The notes under the pieces: model-generated | Seen by the model: only the letters and a program-made list of their open reading frames with translations | Told to the model about the DNA's origin: nothing | Database searches by the model: none | Translations under genes and position numbers: made by a program | NCBI GenBank assembly: GCA_965219005.1 | Contig: CBDCMS010000002.1 | Span: 992,001 to 1,056,000 of the forward strand | Length of the DNA: 64,000 bases | From: CAUZIZ01 sp965219005 | GTDB taxonomy: Bacteria; Acidobacteriota; UBA6911; RPQK01; JAJDTT01 | Direction: 5' to 3' | Shown: positions 24,297 to 33,575 of the stretch, one piece after another | Layout of the letters: the number at the start of each line of letters is the position of its first letter | Position numbering within the stretch: the first letter of the stretch is position 1

Positions 24297-27200
24297 TCAG
24301 GGGCGGTTGCGATCATCCGTCCCCCAGCGACGGGTCGCGAGGGGTTCATAGACCTCGTCGCCCGGTCCGTATCCGGCACTCTCGGTTCCGATCACGTATT
24401 GATAGTCGAGGATGAACTTGAGCAGGTCAGCCATCTCCTGGTGATTGACGTTTTCCTCGAGCCCTTCCGGCATCAACGACTTGCCAGTTGCTCTTATCTC
24501 CAGGATGTCTTTTCGTAAAACTGTGTTCTGAAGGTCCTCTCCTTCGAGCAGGGTGACACTCGTCGTGGTCTGGTCGGTCAGGATTCCGGTGAAAAGTCGT
24601 CGCTTCTTGTCGGTTACGACATACTGCAGGTATTGAGGCTCAACGAAGCGGTTGGGATCTAGAATACTGGTGAGCAACGGCTCAGGGTCCTTGTAGGATC
24701 CCGTGATCAGATTTGGACCGATGAGGTGTTCGGTGGAAGACAGGCGGTGACACTTGATGCACTCCCGTCGGTAGACGGCCTCTCCTTGAGTATTATCCCC
24801 TGTCAGGGTAAGCGCTGCCTGATAGCCGGCAAGGACCTCCTGTCGTGGACCAGGAGCTTGAGAGTTAAACAGGGTCACGGCCCGGGCACGGATCGCCTCG
24901 TCGCTGTGGTTCATCAAGAGATCACGGCGCTTGGGATCGATCTGACTGGAGGAGAGCCGCTTCTCCTCAATGGTGTCCAGCAGCGAGCGGGTCCAGTGTT
25001 CCCGTGACAAGAGCCCTGTCAGGACTTTGTTCCGGACCTCCGGTGTCTGACTGTCCCAGGACTCCAACAGGAGGGCAGGAATCTCGGGACTGTCGAAGCC
25101 AGTGAGAGCCTCGATGCCGCTGAGCTGTATCACCTGGGGCTGCTGGAACTCGATCAAAGCGGTTAAGGCCTTCCGAACCCGATCGAAACCGCCGTGTGCG
25201 AGGAGCCGAATGGCAGCCACGCGCTCCTCTTCGGCCAGATCAGAGTTGCTGGCCAGCCTCTCAGCTCGATCCATCAGGTTCCGGATCATTCGCTTTGCCG
25301 CCGCCGAAAGGCGACGGAGTCCAGAGAGACTCTTCCCGGAGATGGCCAAGCCGTCCGCCAGGCCGGTGACTATGATTTGTTGGGCTTTCTGGTTCTCCTT
25401 GAGAGCCGCGTGCAGAGCCGCAGTCTGTGTGAGTCGATTGACCTCAGAGCGCTTGTTCCGAGCCCCGATGACCCGGGCCAGCGGAGACAGCCATTCGCCC
25501 GCCTCTTCCTTGTCCACGAACCCTTCCAGATCGACCAGCTTCACAAGCAAACGGTCGGAAAACGCAGCGCTGGAGCTGAGAACGGCATTCCGGGTCCAGC
25601 GGTCGGCAGAGTCCCGTAGGGCAATCTGGACCAGGCCCGAAAAGGCTAGGCGATTCTTTGTCTCTCCCAATGTCAGCGCCACCCTGAAGCGGACCTTGGG
25701 GTCGTCATCTTCGGCAAGGGCCATTACTTGTCTGAAGAGAGATGGGGAGCGGTTGAATCTGGATTCGGCCAGTTGGACCGCGTGCGCCCGCACACCCGAA
25801 GAAGCGTCGGACAAGGCCAAGGACAGATCCTGATCCTGGAGGGCATCCAGGCCTTTGAGCGACCAGAGAGCATGCATCCGAGCGAGCGGCTTGGAGCTTT
25901 CTTTCAGAAGCCGTCTCAGCAAGGGCACTGCCGCGGCGTCCTGGCGTTCGTAGATCAGCCGGTGGGCGGTCTCTCTCCACCAGCCGCCGGCGTGCTCCAG
26001 ATGGCCTATCAATTCCTCGGTGCTGGCATCGCCCAGTCGAGGTGCGAGAGGCACCTCGAAGCCGGGTGGGGCCACGCGGTAGATGCGTCCTCGGTTCTGA
26101 CCTCTGGTAAAGTCAAGGTGTTTCACGACTCTTTCGGGCACGTGGGCGGCCTCGATCAGCTCTCGGTACATATCCAGGATGTACATGGTGCCATCCGGAG
26201 CATTGACGGAGTTTACGGGTCGGAACCAGTTGTCGGTTGAGCGGACGAACTCCATCTCATCGGGCTCCCCACGCACTGATTTGAAGGTAACACCATCCTC
26301 CTCGAGAACCCGTCGGTGATAGAGGTTGGCGGTGTTGGCTCCGATGAAAATGCTCCCCCTGTACCTCTCCGGATAGGCGTGTCCCCGGTAGACCTGTACT
26401 CCCGCACCGGCTGTCTGGTAGTTGTGCCCGACGCCCGCACTCCTGTTGCTGCGGCCGGCAAAGACGCGACGAGCCTCCCGAATGGTTCGCCATTTTTCGA
26501 TCGGGCTGACCTTATAGACCCGTGTGCTGCTCGCTACCAGCGGGTTGACTTCGAGGGAGCCATGTCCCTCCCAATGGAACCCGTGCAGGTCGAAAAAGAG
26601 GTAGGGATTGCGCTCCAGGTACCCTCCCGGCATCACCACATGACGTCCTGATGATCCGGCGGTACAAACGAAGCGGTTGTACCAATCGTCGAAGCTATGC
26701 CCGAACTGAAAGGTCTGGGAAGTGAGCTCGAAGGTGTCATTGACGGGATCGAAACGGAAGTCCCGATCGTAGACCGAGATGGGTTCAGCGTTGGGTTGGT
26801 CACCGGGGCGAATGTAGCCGCCGTCTCCACCAGTAGACGCGTAGATCTTGTGGTCGACGCCCCAAATCAGATTGTTCACCATCTGCTGTTCGTTGGTGAC
26901 GCCGAAACCGGTGTAAACGACCTTTCGAATGTCGGCCTTCCCATCGCCGTCGGTGTCCTTCATGTAGAAGATACTGGGCGGGGCGGAAACGTAGACGCCT
27001 CCCTTGAAGACGGCAACGCCGGTGGGCCATATCAGCCTATCTGCAAAGACATGGCTGACATCAAAGACACCGTCCCCGTCCTTGTCCTCCAGGAGCCGGA
27101 CGCGGCCAGTAGGTTCTTCGCTCTCTCCCGGCTGATAGGGATAGCTTTTCAGCTCTGCCACATACATGCGGCCGTTCTCATCAAAGGTGGCCGCGACCGG

Positions 27201-27461
27201 TTCGTTTACCATGGGCTCATGCGCCACCAACTGCATCTGGAACCCGTCGGCCGTCTCGAACGTCTTGATCGCCTCGTCCGGCTCTTTCGGCGGCACCGGC
27301 TTCAGGTACTCCTTAAGGGCGGCTTCGTCCCGGGAGATGTCCACTAGTTTCTTGAAGCGGTCCTCAGGTCCTTCGGCAGGCTCCTGACTACACGAGGCGT
27401 AGAGAGCCACGCAGATAATCGGGATAGCTCGGCAAAGAAGGGAACCGTTTGTTCTCGTCAT
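24297..27461 (-). CDS. PVC-type haem-binding dehydrogenase lipoprotein with HEAT repeats
   Basis: About 1054 residues. Lipoprotein signal (IICVALYASCSQ) then a six-bladed propeller dehydrogenase domain (FQMQLVAHEPMVNEPVAATFDENGRMYVAEL, RVRLLEDKDGDGVFDVSHVFA, FGHSFDDWYNRFVCTAGSS, ILDMYRELIEAAHVPE). A long HEAT-like helical region follows (LLKESSKPLARMHALWSLKGL, DASSGVRAHAVQLAE, DDPKVRFRVALTLGE), then a C-terminal cytochrome c with CIKCHRL and late Met ligands (GKSLMPEGL). This composite is typical of Planctomycetes, Verrucomicrobia and Acidobacteria; the function is unproven, probably surface sugar or polyol oxidation. An upstream start at 27497 is open, but 27461 places the lipobox normally. 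Confidence 0.88.
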   Translation of the reverse strand: MTRTNGSLLCRAIPIICVALYASCSQEPAEGPEDRFKKLVDISRDEAALKEYLKPVPPKEPDEAIKTFETADGFQMQLVAHEPMVNEPVAATFDENGRMYVAELKSYPYQPGESEEPTGRVRLLEDKDGDGVFDVSHVFADRLIWPTGVAVFKGGVYVSAPPSIFYMKDTDGDGKADIRKVVYTGFGVTNEQQMVNNLIWGVDHKIYASTGGDGGYIRPGDQPNAEPISVYDRDFRFDPVNDTFELTSQTFQFGHSFDDWYNRFVCTAGSSGRHVVMPGGYLERNPYLFFDLHGFHWEGHGSLEVNPLVASSTRVYKVSPIEKWRTIREARRVFAGRSNRSAGVGHNYQTAGAGVQVYRGHAYPERYRGSIFIGANTANLYHRRVLEEDGVTFKSVRGEPDEMEFVRSTDNWFRPVNSVNAPDGTMYILDMYRELIEAAHVPERVVKHLDFTRGQNRGRIYRVAPPGFEVPLAPRLGDASTEELIGHLEHAGGWWRETAHRLIYERQDAAAVPLLRRLLKESSKPLARMHALWSLKGLDALQDQDLSLALSDASSGVRAHAVQLAESRFNRSPSLFRQVMALAEDDDPKVRFRVALTLGETKNRLAFSGLVQIALRDSADRWTRNAVLSSSAAFSDRLLVKLVDLEGFVDKEEAGEWLSPLARVIGARNKRSEVNRLTQTAALHAALKENQKAQQIIVTGLADGLAISGKSLSGLRRLSAAAKRMIRNLMDRAERLASNSDLAEEERVAAIRLLAHGGFDRVRKALTALIEFQQPQVIQLSGIEALTGFDSPEIPALLLESWDSQTPEVRNKVLTGLLSREHWTRSLLDTIEEKRLSSSQIDPKRRDLLMNHSDEAIRARAVTLFNSQAPGPRQEVLAGYQAALTLTGDNTQGEAVYRRECIKCHRLSSTEHLIGPNLITGSYKDPEPLLTSILDPNRFVEPQYLQYVVTDKKRRLFTGILTDQTTTSVTLLEGEDLQNTVLRKDILEIRATGKSLMPEGLEENVNHQEMADLLKFILDYQYVIGTESAGYGPGDEVYEPLATRRWGTDDRNRP

Positions 27462-27640
27462 GGCCCTATCATGATCGATGGGAAGGCGCCTTTTCAACTC
27501 GTTTCATCGCGACTGAGATCGGCACGACGTGAAGCAAGCCGAACGAGCCTCGGGGAATTGACAGAATAAGCCCTCCAACCCGACACTGGTGATATCATCA
27601 AATTGACGATGTCATTATCAACACCAGAGGAGGATGAGTG

Positions 27641-28300
27641 ATGGGACTACGAATCAACGATGAAGCCCCGAATTTTTCTGCCGAAACGACCCAAGGCACG
27701 ATTAACTTTCACGAGTGGATGGGCGATGGCTGGGCCATCTTGTTTTCTCATCCAAAAGACTTCACGCCAGTTTGTACAACGGAGTTGGGATACATGGCCG
27801 GCCTGGCACCTGAATTCGCCAAGCGTAACTGCAAGGTCATCGGGCTCAGCGTAGACCCGGTGGACAGCCACAGAGGATGGTCGAAAGATATCGAGGCAAC
27901 CCAGGGTCATGCCGTCAACTACCCGATGATAGGCGACACCGATCTAGCGGTGTCGAAGCTCTACAACATGCTGCCTGCGGATGAAGCTGGTACCTCAGAA
28001 GGCCGAACGGCTATGACCAACGCGACCGTACGCTCTGTCTTCATCGTCGGACCGGACAAGAAGATAAAGCTCATGCTCACCTACCCGATGACGACGGGTC
28101 GTAACTTCGATGAGATTCTGCGAGTGTTGGACTCGATGCAGTTGACCGTCAAGCACAAAGTGGCCACGCCGGCCAACTGGAGCAGTGGCGATGATGTCAT
28201 CATCGTACCGGCCGTCTCGGACGACGACGCAAAGCAGATGTTCCCCGAAGGTTGGAACTCAGTTAACTCGTATATTCGCCTGGTGAAGCAACCCAACTGA
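27641..28300 (+). CDS. Peroxiredoxin (1-Cys, Prx6 type)
   Basis: A 219-residue peroxidase. The active site FSHPKDFTPVCTTELGYMA contains the peroxidatic Cys; the C-terminal Prx6 extension has LRVLDSMQLTVKHKVATPANW and a final VKQPN. No resolving Cys is visible. A strong AGGAGG lies 8 nt before the ATG; the GTG just upstream is ignored. It reduces H2O2 and organic hydroperoxides in the cytoplasm. Convergent with a DUF3592 gene. Confidence 0.95.
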   Translation: MGLRINDEAPNFSAETTQGTINFHEWMGDGWAILFSHPKDFTPVCTTELGYMAGLAPEFAKRNCKVIGLSVDPVDSHRGWSKDIEATQGHAVNYPMIGDTDLAVSKLYNMLPADEAGTSEGRTAMTNATVRSVFIVGPDKKIKLMLTYPMTTGRNFDEILRVLDSMQLTVKHKVATPANWSSGDDVIIVPAVSDDDAKQMFPEGWNSVNSYIRLVKQPN

Positions 28301-28359
28301 CTCAGAAGCAGCATTCGGCGTCGCCTTCAAGAGAAGCATCAAGGCGGCGCTCGCTGGCC

Positions 28360-28719
28360 TCACAAGGGGGGAAGCTTCAGGGCCTGGCGAGACAGGTTGA
28401 CCATATATTTCGCCGCACTGACAGAAGGCCGATTGGGTGTGTAGACGAGCTCGATGGGGTCCCCGTCTTGGTGACTTTGCCAGACTTCTTCACTCACCGC
28501 GATCTTGTTTTCGTACCGCTCGCCCGTTGGCGTAGTGTACTCATAGCGGAGATAGGGGGTGGTCGTTCCTGATCCGGTCTGGCGGAATTTCTTGATGACC
28601 TTGCCCTCGATGGGCACACCCTCGTGGGCCAAAGCCTTCATCTGAAAGCCCCGCCGCACGATAAAGACTACGATCAATCCGATGATTACGATCGGGATGA
28701 GTATGTTCAGCCAGTCCAT
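28360..28719 (-). CDS. DUF3592-like membrane protein
   Basis: A 119-residue protein with a single N-terminal TM helix (LNILIPIVIIGLIVVFIV) and a soluble beta domain (GKVIKKFRQTGSG, YLRYEYTTPTGERYENKIAVSEEVW, GDPIELVYTPNRPSVSAAKY) matching DUF3592, a membrane-anchored domain of unknown role. Appears monocistronic, with a repeat module in its upstream spacer. Confidence 0.7.
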   Translation of the reverse strand: MDWLNILIPIVIIGLIVVFIVRRGFQMKALAHEGVPIEGKVIKKFRQTGSGTTTPYLRYEYTTPTGERYENKIAVSEEVWQSHQDGDPIELVYTPNRPSVSAAKYMVNLSRQALKLPPL

Positions 28720-28766
28720 GAACCCTGTAACCTAACCAAGTTCGAGATCAGTCCCGCCCCAACTGT

Positions 28767-28793
28767 GCTTGCCCCATTTGAGAAAGAAACCTC
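28767..28793 (+). repeat. ATTCGAGAAAGAAACTTCC module (diverged copy)
   Basis: Contains GCCCCATTTGAGAAAGAAAC, a close variant of the module at 16663, 50028-50052 (minus) and 60035-60059. It lies in the 266-bp spacer 28720-28985, where nothing else was recognised. Confidence 0.65.
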
Positions 28794-28985
28794 TGCAAAA
28801 AGAAAGGCCCGAGTCCGTCCTTCGGCGTTCGCTTGTTCGATATTCAGCGGTTTAGCCTTCACCGGTTGCCTTCTCCAAAACAAGGAAGAAAGGCTAAATC
28901 ACAAACCGCAAAACACCGAACATGCGAACGTCGAAGTGAATGCAACACCTAACAGGTCTCCCATCATTAGGGGTGAACTTACAAT

Positions 28986-30314
28986 CTACACCCCCTTGGG
29001 TATGGCCCAGTGGTTGGCCCGGTAGGTGCGGGTGAGCAACTGGTTGGCCTCGTCGTCACCGATGATCTGCTCCTGCTCCGGGTCGAATCGGAATGACCTC
29101 CCCGCGCGAACGGCGATGTTGGCCAGGTGGCAAAGTGATGCAGATCGGTGGGCCGTTTCGGCACTGGCAGTGGGTTTAGCCTCGCCGCGAATTGCCGCCA
29201 ACCAGGCCTTGAAATTGTCTGGAACGAACATCTTCAGTGCTTGGCTGGGCTGCGTTTCAAGTTCCTTGTTCTTTTCGTCCCAGATCTGGAACCTACCTCG
29301 ACGGCCCAGGAGCATCTTTCCTTCGGTGCCAAGAAACTCGACGCCACTGTCCAAGCCGTAGGGTTGATTTCCGGTCCAGATCCGCATCTCGAAAATCAGC
29401 TGTCGGCGGCTGCCGAACTGGCCGTTTCCAGCGTAATCGAAGGTTGCCGTAACGGTGTCGGGAAACTCCTGGTCATCATCGAAGTAGAACTTGCCGCCGG
29501 CCACGGCCACGTTCGTGGGATGCGTGTCCTGACCCAAGCCCCAACGGGCCACGTCGAATTCGTGCACCCCGTCGTTGCCCAGATCGCCGGTGCCGAAGTT
29601 GTGCCACCAGTGCCAGGAATAGTGGTGACGATTCTTCTGGAACGGCACCATGGGAGCTGGTCCGACCCAGATGTCGTAGTCGAAACCATCCGGTGGGGTG
29701 CTGGGTTGCTCATGACCGATATTCTTGCGCTTCTGGACGTTCCAAGCCTTGGCGATCAGAACCTCTCCGATGGCTCCATCGCGAAGCATCTGTATCGCTT
29801 CGTTGAACCCTGGGTTGCTTCGGGCCTGGGTGCCGTGCTGGACGACTTTCCCGCTGCGGCGAGCCGCCTCCACCAGCAGCCGGCCTTCCCGTAGATTGTG
29901 CGAGCAGGGTTTTTCTACATAGACGTGCTTGCCGGCCTCCATCGCCAGAATGGCCGCCGGAGCGTGCCAGTGGTCGGGGGTGGCGACGGTCACGGCGTCC
30001 ACGGATGGGTCGTCAAGGATCCTCCGAAGATCGTCGAACGGTTTGGCGCCATTGCCAAGACTACTGCCCTGGGCCCGCCGATCCTGGTCCGGATCGCACA
30101 CGGATACAACCTCTGCGTTGACACCTTGAGGGAAGCGTTCGATGTGCCAGCGTCGCCCCTGGCCTCCGCAGCCGATCACCCCTATTCGCATACGGTCATT
30201 AGCACTGGCGGAACTGGCCAATGCCGGCGCTACAGACAGTCCGCCTACCGCAGTGGCAGCAGCGGTACTCGACCTTTTCAAGAAATCTCGTCGGTTCACT
30301 TCAATCTGCTTCAT
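28986..30314 (-). CDS. Gfo/Idh/MocA family oxidoreductase, Tat-exported
   Basis: A 442-residue NAD(P)-dependent sugar dehydrogenase-like protein. Twin-arginine signal (NRRDFLKRSSTAAATAVGGLSV), Rossmann start MRIGVIGCGGQGRRW, the EKP motif in KHVYVEKPCSHN, and a C-terminal alpha/beta domain with HYSWHWWHNFGTGDLGNDGVHEFDVARWGLG. Exported Gfo/Idh proteins of this form abound in Bacteroidetes, Planctomycetes and Acidobacteria and usually act on glycosides with tightly bound NAD. Its neighbour upstream on the same strand is a propeller hydrolase-like protein, so the two may act on the same carbohydrate. Confidence 0.92.
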   Translation of the reverse strand: MKQIEVNRRDFLKRSSTAAATAVGGLSVAPALASSASANDRMRIGVIGCGGQGRRWHIERFPQGVNAEVVSVCDPDQDRRAQGSSLGNGAKPFDDLRRILDDPSVDAVTVATPDHWHAPAAILAMEAGKHVYVEKPCSHNLREGRLLVEAARRSGKVVQHGTQARSNPGFNEAIQMLRDGAIGEVLIAKAWNVQKRKNIGHEQPSTPPDGFDYDIWVGPAPMVPFQKNRHHYSWHWWHNFGTGDLGNDGVHEFDVARWGLGQDTHPTNVAVAGGKFYFDDDQEFPDTVTATFDYAGNGQFGSRRQLIFEMRIWTGNQPYGLDSGVEFLGTEGKMLLGRRGRFQIWDEKNKELETQPSQALKMFVPDNFKAWLAAIRGEAKPTASAETAHRSASLCHLANIAVRAGRSFRFDPEQEQIIGDDEANQLLTRTYRANHWAIPKGV

Positions 30315-30479
30315 AGAGCCCTCCCTGGCGTCCCTAACGGGATACTGCGCAATCGCTGCCTTCAGGCGAAGGCCGTCTTGAGGCAGTCAATAGGCTTGAC
30401 CTGATACTGAAACTTAAAGCCGCTGGTTAAGTGGTGTCAAGGAGCGCTGGATCATTCAACTCCACCACGAGTTCGGTCC

Positions 30480-31979
30480 CTACTTGAATTGGAAGGCGTA
30501 GAGTTTGCTGTCCTGGAGATGGAACCTCAGCCTTACCGGTTTTCCTGAGAGTGCTTTGAGGTTAGAGTTCGTTCGCCACTGGACAGGAAGGCGTACGGAG
30601 TTCCCGTTGAGGGGAAGGGCATCCTCCAGGGTGAAGCCTGCAATGGGCCGATTCAGCTCATCCAAGATTTCTACTTGTGCCGAGCCACCTCCTCCCGTGT
30701 CCAGATTCAGCTCCAGGCTCGAGCCTGAAAAGCTGATCAAGGGTGTGGTCAGGGTGCCACCGGCATAATCGGCATCCGCGGAAACGAATCCGTCCAAACG
30801 CAGCACCGCTCGCGCCACCCCGGTGAGGTGTTCAGAGGCGGCAGGATCCAACTGCCGGTCGTGATCCCGATTGGAGCCAGCGTAGTAGATCCAGATTTCA
30901 TCTCCCATTCTGATGGGATCGGGAAGAGCCCAGACCCGACGCGAGTCGAATCCGCCAGGGGCTCCCATTCGTAGGAAGGGCCGCCTGCCTCCCATCCGCC
31001 GGAACTGTTTGCCATCCCGACTCACCAGGAGACGCACGTCCATGGCGCTGGGACCCAGGCCTGAAACCGGGGGTCTGGGCTGCCAGTGCCAGAAGGCCTG
31101 TCCCAGGAGGATGTACACGTCATCGGCCTCGTCGTAGCGGAAGACATCGGCTCCGTAGTAGTCGACGGGAGGCTGACCGGTGGGTGTCGAGTGGGTGGCT
31201 CGATCCATGGCATCGGGTGCCAGAACGATGCTCTGGTTCGTCCACTGCCTCAGATCCGTAGACTCCAAACGGCGCACCGAACGGAAGTTCAGATCTCTGT
31301 TGTCGAACCTGGTCCAATAACGGGTGAAGAGTAGATAGCGGGAAAGATCCGGTTCCCAGAAGATGATGCTCTGGGTGTCCCAGCCTCCCGGGCCTGGATC
31401 CAACTTGGCAAGAAGTTTCCAGCGGTAGCCGTCGGGCGAGCTGTGGAGGTGGAGCTCCCCCGAAGGGTAGACTTTGGCCTGGGTCTTGTAGCGGTGGTCG
31501 GGCGGAGCCTGGGGATCGATCCAGACGGCCGAGCCCCCCACCTTGTCCGCGAGTACCACGTTGTTTTCGAGCGACCCGTCCGACTCGTAAAGGCGCAAGT
31601 GGGGCTTGACGAAGACCAGCCCGTCGGTCGATTCGGCGTAGCAGACTCGCAGGACTGAGGGGAACAGTTCGTCGCCGTACTGGCGCTGGTCATACCAGAG
31701 GCGAATTATGCCCTTCTCCTTGAGGATGCTCGAGTAGGGTCCGATGGTCCCACCAGCCCCGGGACCCTCCCAGGCTTGATCCGGCTTCAGCAACACTCTG
31801 CGGTCCTGGATCGGGGGATTCATCGTCAGTCGAACCCCGTGACTGGATTCGATGAAGCGATGATCGATGAAAAGCTGTTTGCGGGATCCCACGTCGATGG
31901 CAGCTTCTGTGGCTGCCAAAGTGGGGATGACCTCGAGCAGGAGTAAGAGGCCCGTAATCTTGAGGGGAATGGATGCCAT
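30480..31979 (-). CDS. Secreted five-bladed-propeller glycosidase-like protein (paralog 1)
   Basis: A 499-residue protein with a signal peptide (LKITGLLLLLEVIPTLAATE). The mature start IDVGSRKQLFIDHRFIESSHGVRLTMNPP is shared in pattern with two paralogs at 36312 and 37898 (RQKQLFLDDWLIED and EHQLFLDDFLLGA). Blades include GIIRLWYDQRQYG, YRLYFARs-like YLLFTRYWTRFDNRD, DEIWIYYAGSNRDHD. The C-terminal beta-sandwich has SGSSLELNLDTGGGGSAQVEILDELNRPIAGF and GKPVRLRFHLQDSKLYAFQF. The layout resembles GH32/43/117-type propellers plus a lectin-like sandwich. Substrate unknown. AAGGAGA lies 5 nt before the ATG. Confidence 0.75.
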   Translation of the reverse strand: MASIPLKITGLLLLLEVIPTLAATEAAIDVGSRKQLFIDHRFIESSHGVRLTMNPPIQDRRVLLKPDQAWEGPGAGGTIGPYSSILKEKGIIRLWYDQRQYGDELFPSVLRVCYAESTDGLVFVKPHLRLYESDGSLENNVVLADKVGGSAVWIDPQAPPDHRYKTQAKVYPSGELHLHSSPDGYRWKLLAKLDPGPGGWDTQSIIFWEPDLSRYLLFTRYWTRFDNRDLNFRSVRRLESTDLRQWTNQSIVLAPDAMDRATHSTPTGQPPVDYYGADVFRYDEADDVYILLGQAFWHWQPRPPVSGLGPSAMDVRLLVSRDGKQFRRMGGRRPFLRMGAPGGFDSRRVWALPDPIRMGDEIWIYYAGSNRDHDRQLDPAASEHLTGVARAVLRLDGFVSADADYAGGTLTTPLISFSGSSLELNLDTGGGGSAQVEILDELNRPIAGFTLEDALPLNGNSVRLPVQWRTNSNLKALSGKPVRLRFHLQDSKLYAFQFK

Positions 31980-32029
31980 CCGATCTCCTTCCCTTGGGCT
32001 GGACTTCGCCCCAGCCAGGTTGGATCATG

Positions 32030-32092
32030 CGAGCCAAAGGCTCTGGAATGAAGAATACTTCGGCTGGGAGACCAAAGCTACGTCCGAGTTGC
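32030..32092 (+). repeat. CGTAGCTT/GGTCTCC element (half copy)
   Basis: GAGCC-AAA-GGCTC hairpin followed by CTTCGGCTGGGAGACCAAAGC, the right half of the family seen intact at 54600 and 44710. The left arm is not recognisable here. Confidence 0.65.
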
Positions 32093-32156
32093 GAGTAATC
32101 CCGCTCCGCGTGGTGACTTTGGTTGTCTCTCCTATGATCCTCGTTAGCACCACTGT

Positions 32157-32259
32157 CAGAGCCGTGACCGTGAGGGAGCGGGCCCGGCATTCCGAATGCC
32201 GGCAATAGCGGGGGCCCCGATCGGTGATCGGGGCCTGCTCCTTCACAGTCACGGCTCTG
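32157..32259. repeat. 103-bp cloverleaf-like inverted repeat
   Basis: Outer 28-bp arms (beginning CAGAGCCGTGAC at 32157 and ending GTCACGGCTCTG at 32259) pair with only three differences. Between them are two internal palindromes, CCGGCATTC-C-GAATGCCGG (about 32184-32202) and GGCCCCGATC-GGT-GATCGGGGCC (about 32213-32235). The whole could fold as a three-way junction in RNA or as cruciform DNA. It lies in the divergent spacer 31980-32422 with no other gene. It may be a REP/MITE-like element or a structured leader of the MDR gene. Confidence 0.7.
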
Positions 32260-32422
32260 TTTCTGGCGACTCTCGCATGGTCTTCTAGCCAATGAAGGTT
32301 TCAGCTTTGTAGACACGATGATCGGCACCGAGATCGGCTGATCAGGGATTAACCCCACCCATTGCCTGGTCGCCACGCGACCCCTAGAATCGGACTAGAC
32401 GCAAAGAAGGAGATAAGACCCT

Positions 32423-33421
32423 ATGCCCAAGAGACTGATTGTCACAGCCCCGAGACAGGTGGAATTCGAGGAGGTCTCCATTCCTGAATGTCCCAGTGAC
32501 GGCTTGCTGGTTCGCGCCAAGGTCACAGCGGTGAGCACCGGGACCGAGGTCCGCGTCTATCGCGGAATCCCGGTGGATAAAGACGGCGGGTTCCTCCATA
32601 CCTATATTCCGTTCCAGTACCCCTACATCAACGGCGAGTCGATGGTGGGCGAGGTGCTCGAGGTGGGTGCCGAGGCCTCGGGCTTCGGTGTCGGAGATCG
32701 GGTTTTCGTGACGGCATCGCACGGACACTACGCGGCCGTCTCCATCCAGGCAGCCATCAAACTGCCTGATCACATCCCCGACGAAACTGCGGCTTTCTTG
32801 AACATCTTGGAGGTTGGTCATATTGGTCTGAGAACAGGAAGCCCGGAGCCTGGCGAGAACGTCGCGATTATCGGAGCGGGTGTGATCGGCTTGTCAGCCC
32901 TGGCCTACTGTCGAAGCTTTGGTTTCCGTACCGCTGTTGTCGAGCTCGCTCCTGAGCGGTTGGGTCTAGCCGGGGAAATGGGAGCCGATCTGCTCGCCTC
33001 CCCCGAAGACGAGGATTTCTCAGACCGCATAATGGAGTTTTTCGGTGGCGAGGGCGCCGACCTGGTTCTGGAGGCCGCTTCGGTCTGGCCAGCTATCGAG
33101 ACCGGTATGCAGATCGCCCGCAGGGGTGCCCGCGTCGTCGTCATTGCTCGCCACACCGATATGCCCACCTTCAGTGCGGTTGGCCATCCCTATCTGGGAA
33201 AGGACCTGGCCCTGCTGACTTCGTACGGCCACCAACCTGAGGGTCATCGATGGGATCGCCACCGATCCAACGCCTTGACGGTTGAGTTGCTGTCGAAAGA
33301 AAGGTTATTGGTGTCGCCGATGATTACCGACCGGTTCGATTGGCAGGAACTGCCTGACGTCTACAGGCGCCTGGATCAGGGAGACAAAGGACTCGTGGGC
33401 GTCGTCATCCGGTGGTCCTGA
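32423..33421 (+). CDS. MDR-family zinc-type dehydrogenase, non-catalytic-Cys subgroup
   Basis: A 332-residue medium-chain dehydrogenase: FEEVSIPECPSDGLLVRAKVTAVSTGTEVRVYRG, GESMVGEVLEVGAEASGFGVGDRVFV, NILEVGHIGLRTGSPEPGENVAIIGAGVIGLSALAY, DLVLEAASVWPAIETGM. The usual catalytic-zinc Cys is replaced (STGTE) and the structural-zinc Cys cluster is missing, as in the subgroup often found near Gfo/Idh/MocA genes. The GxGxxG fold is intact. AAGGAG lies upstream of the ATG. A sugar or aldehyde substrate is plausible. Confidence 0.85.
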   Translation: MPKRLIVTAPRQVEFEEVSIPECPSDGLLVRAKVTAVSTGTEVRVYRGIPVDKDGGFLHTYIPFQYPYINGESMVGEVLEVGAEASGFGVGDRVFVTASHGHYAAVSIQAAIKLPDHIPDETAAFLNILEVGHIGLRTGSPEPGENVAIIGAGVIGLSALAYCRSFGFRTAVVELAPERLGLAGEMGADLLASPEDEDFSDRIMEFFGGEGADLVLEAASVWPAIETGMQIARRGARVVVIARHTDMPTFSAVGHPYLGKDLALLTSYGHQPEGHRWDRHRSNALTVELLSKERLLVSPMITDRFDWQELPDVYRRLDQGDKGLVGVVIRWS

Positions 33422-33575
33422 GAGTCGGTGCTTTTCTCTTCACGAGAGTCGCCTCAGCCGGCTCCGAATCGATCGAACAAAGTTACCTCGTGGATTTGCG
33501 GGCCTACACGTTTTTGCTAGTTGACGTTGCTCCTGGCCCAATACCCAATCAGGACCGCCTTCCGCGACAGTGAAC

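Noticed and set aside
28624..29025. Plus-strand frame in the DUF3592/Gfo-Idh spacer
   Set aside because: It overlaps the DUF3592 gene in antisense and runs through a repeat module.
32384..32821. Minus-strand 145-codon frame
   Set aside because: It is antisense to the well-supported MDR dehydrogenase.
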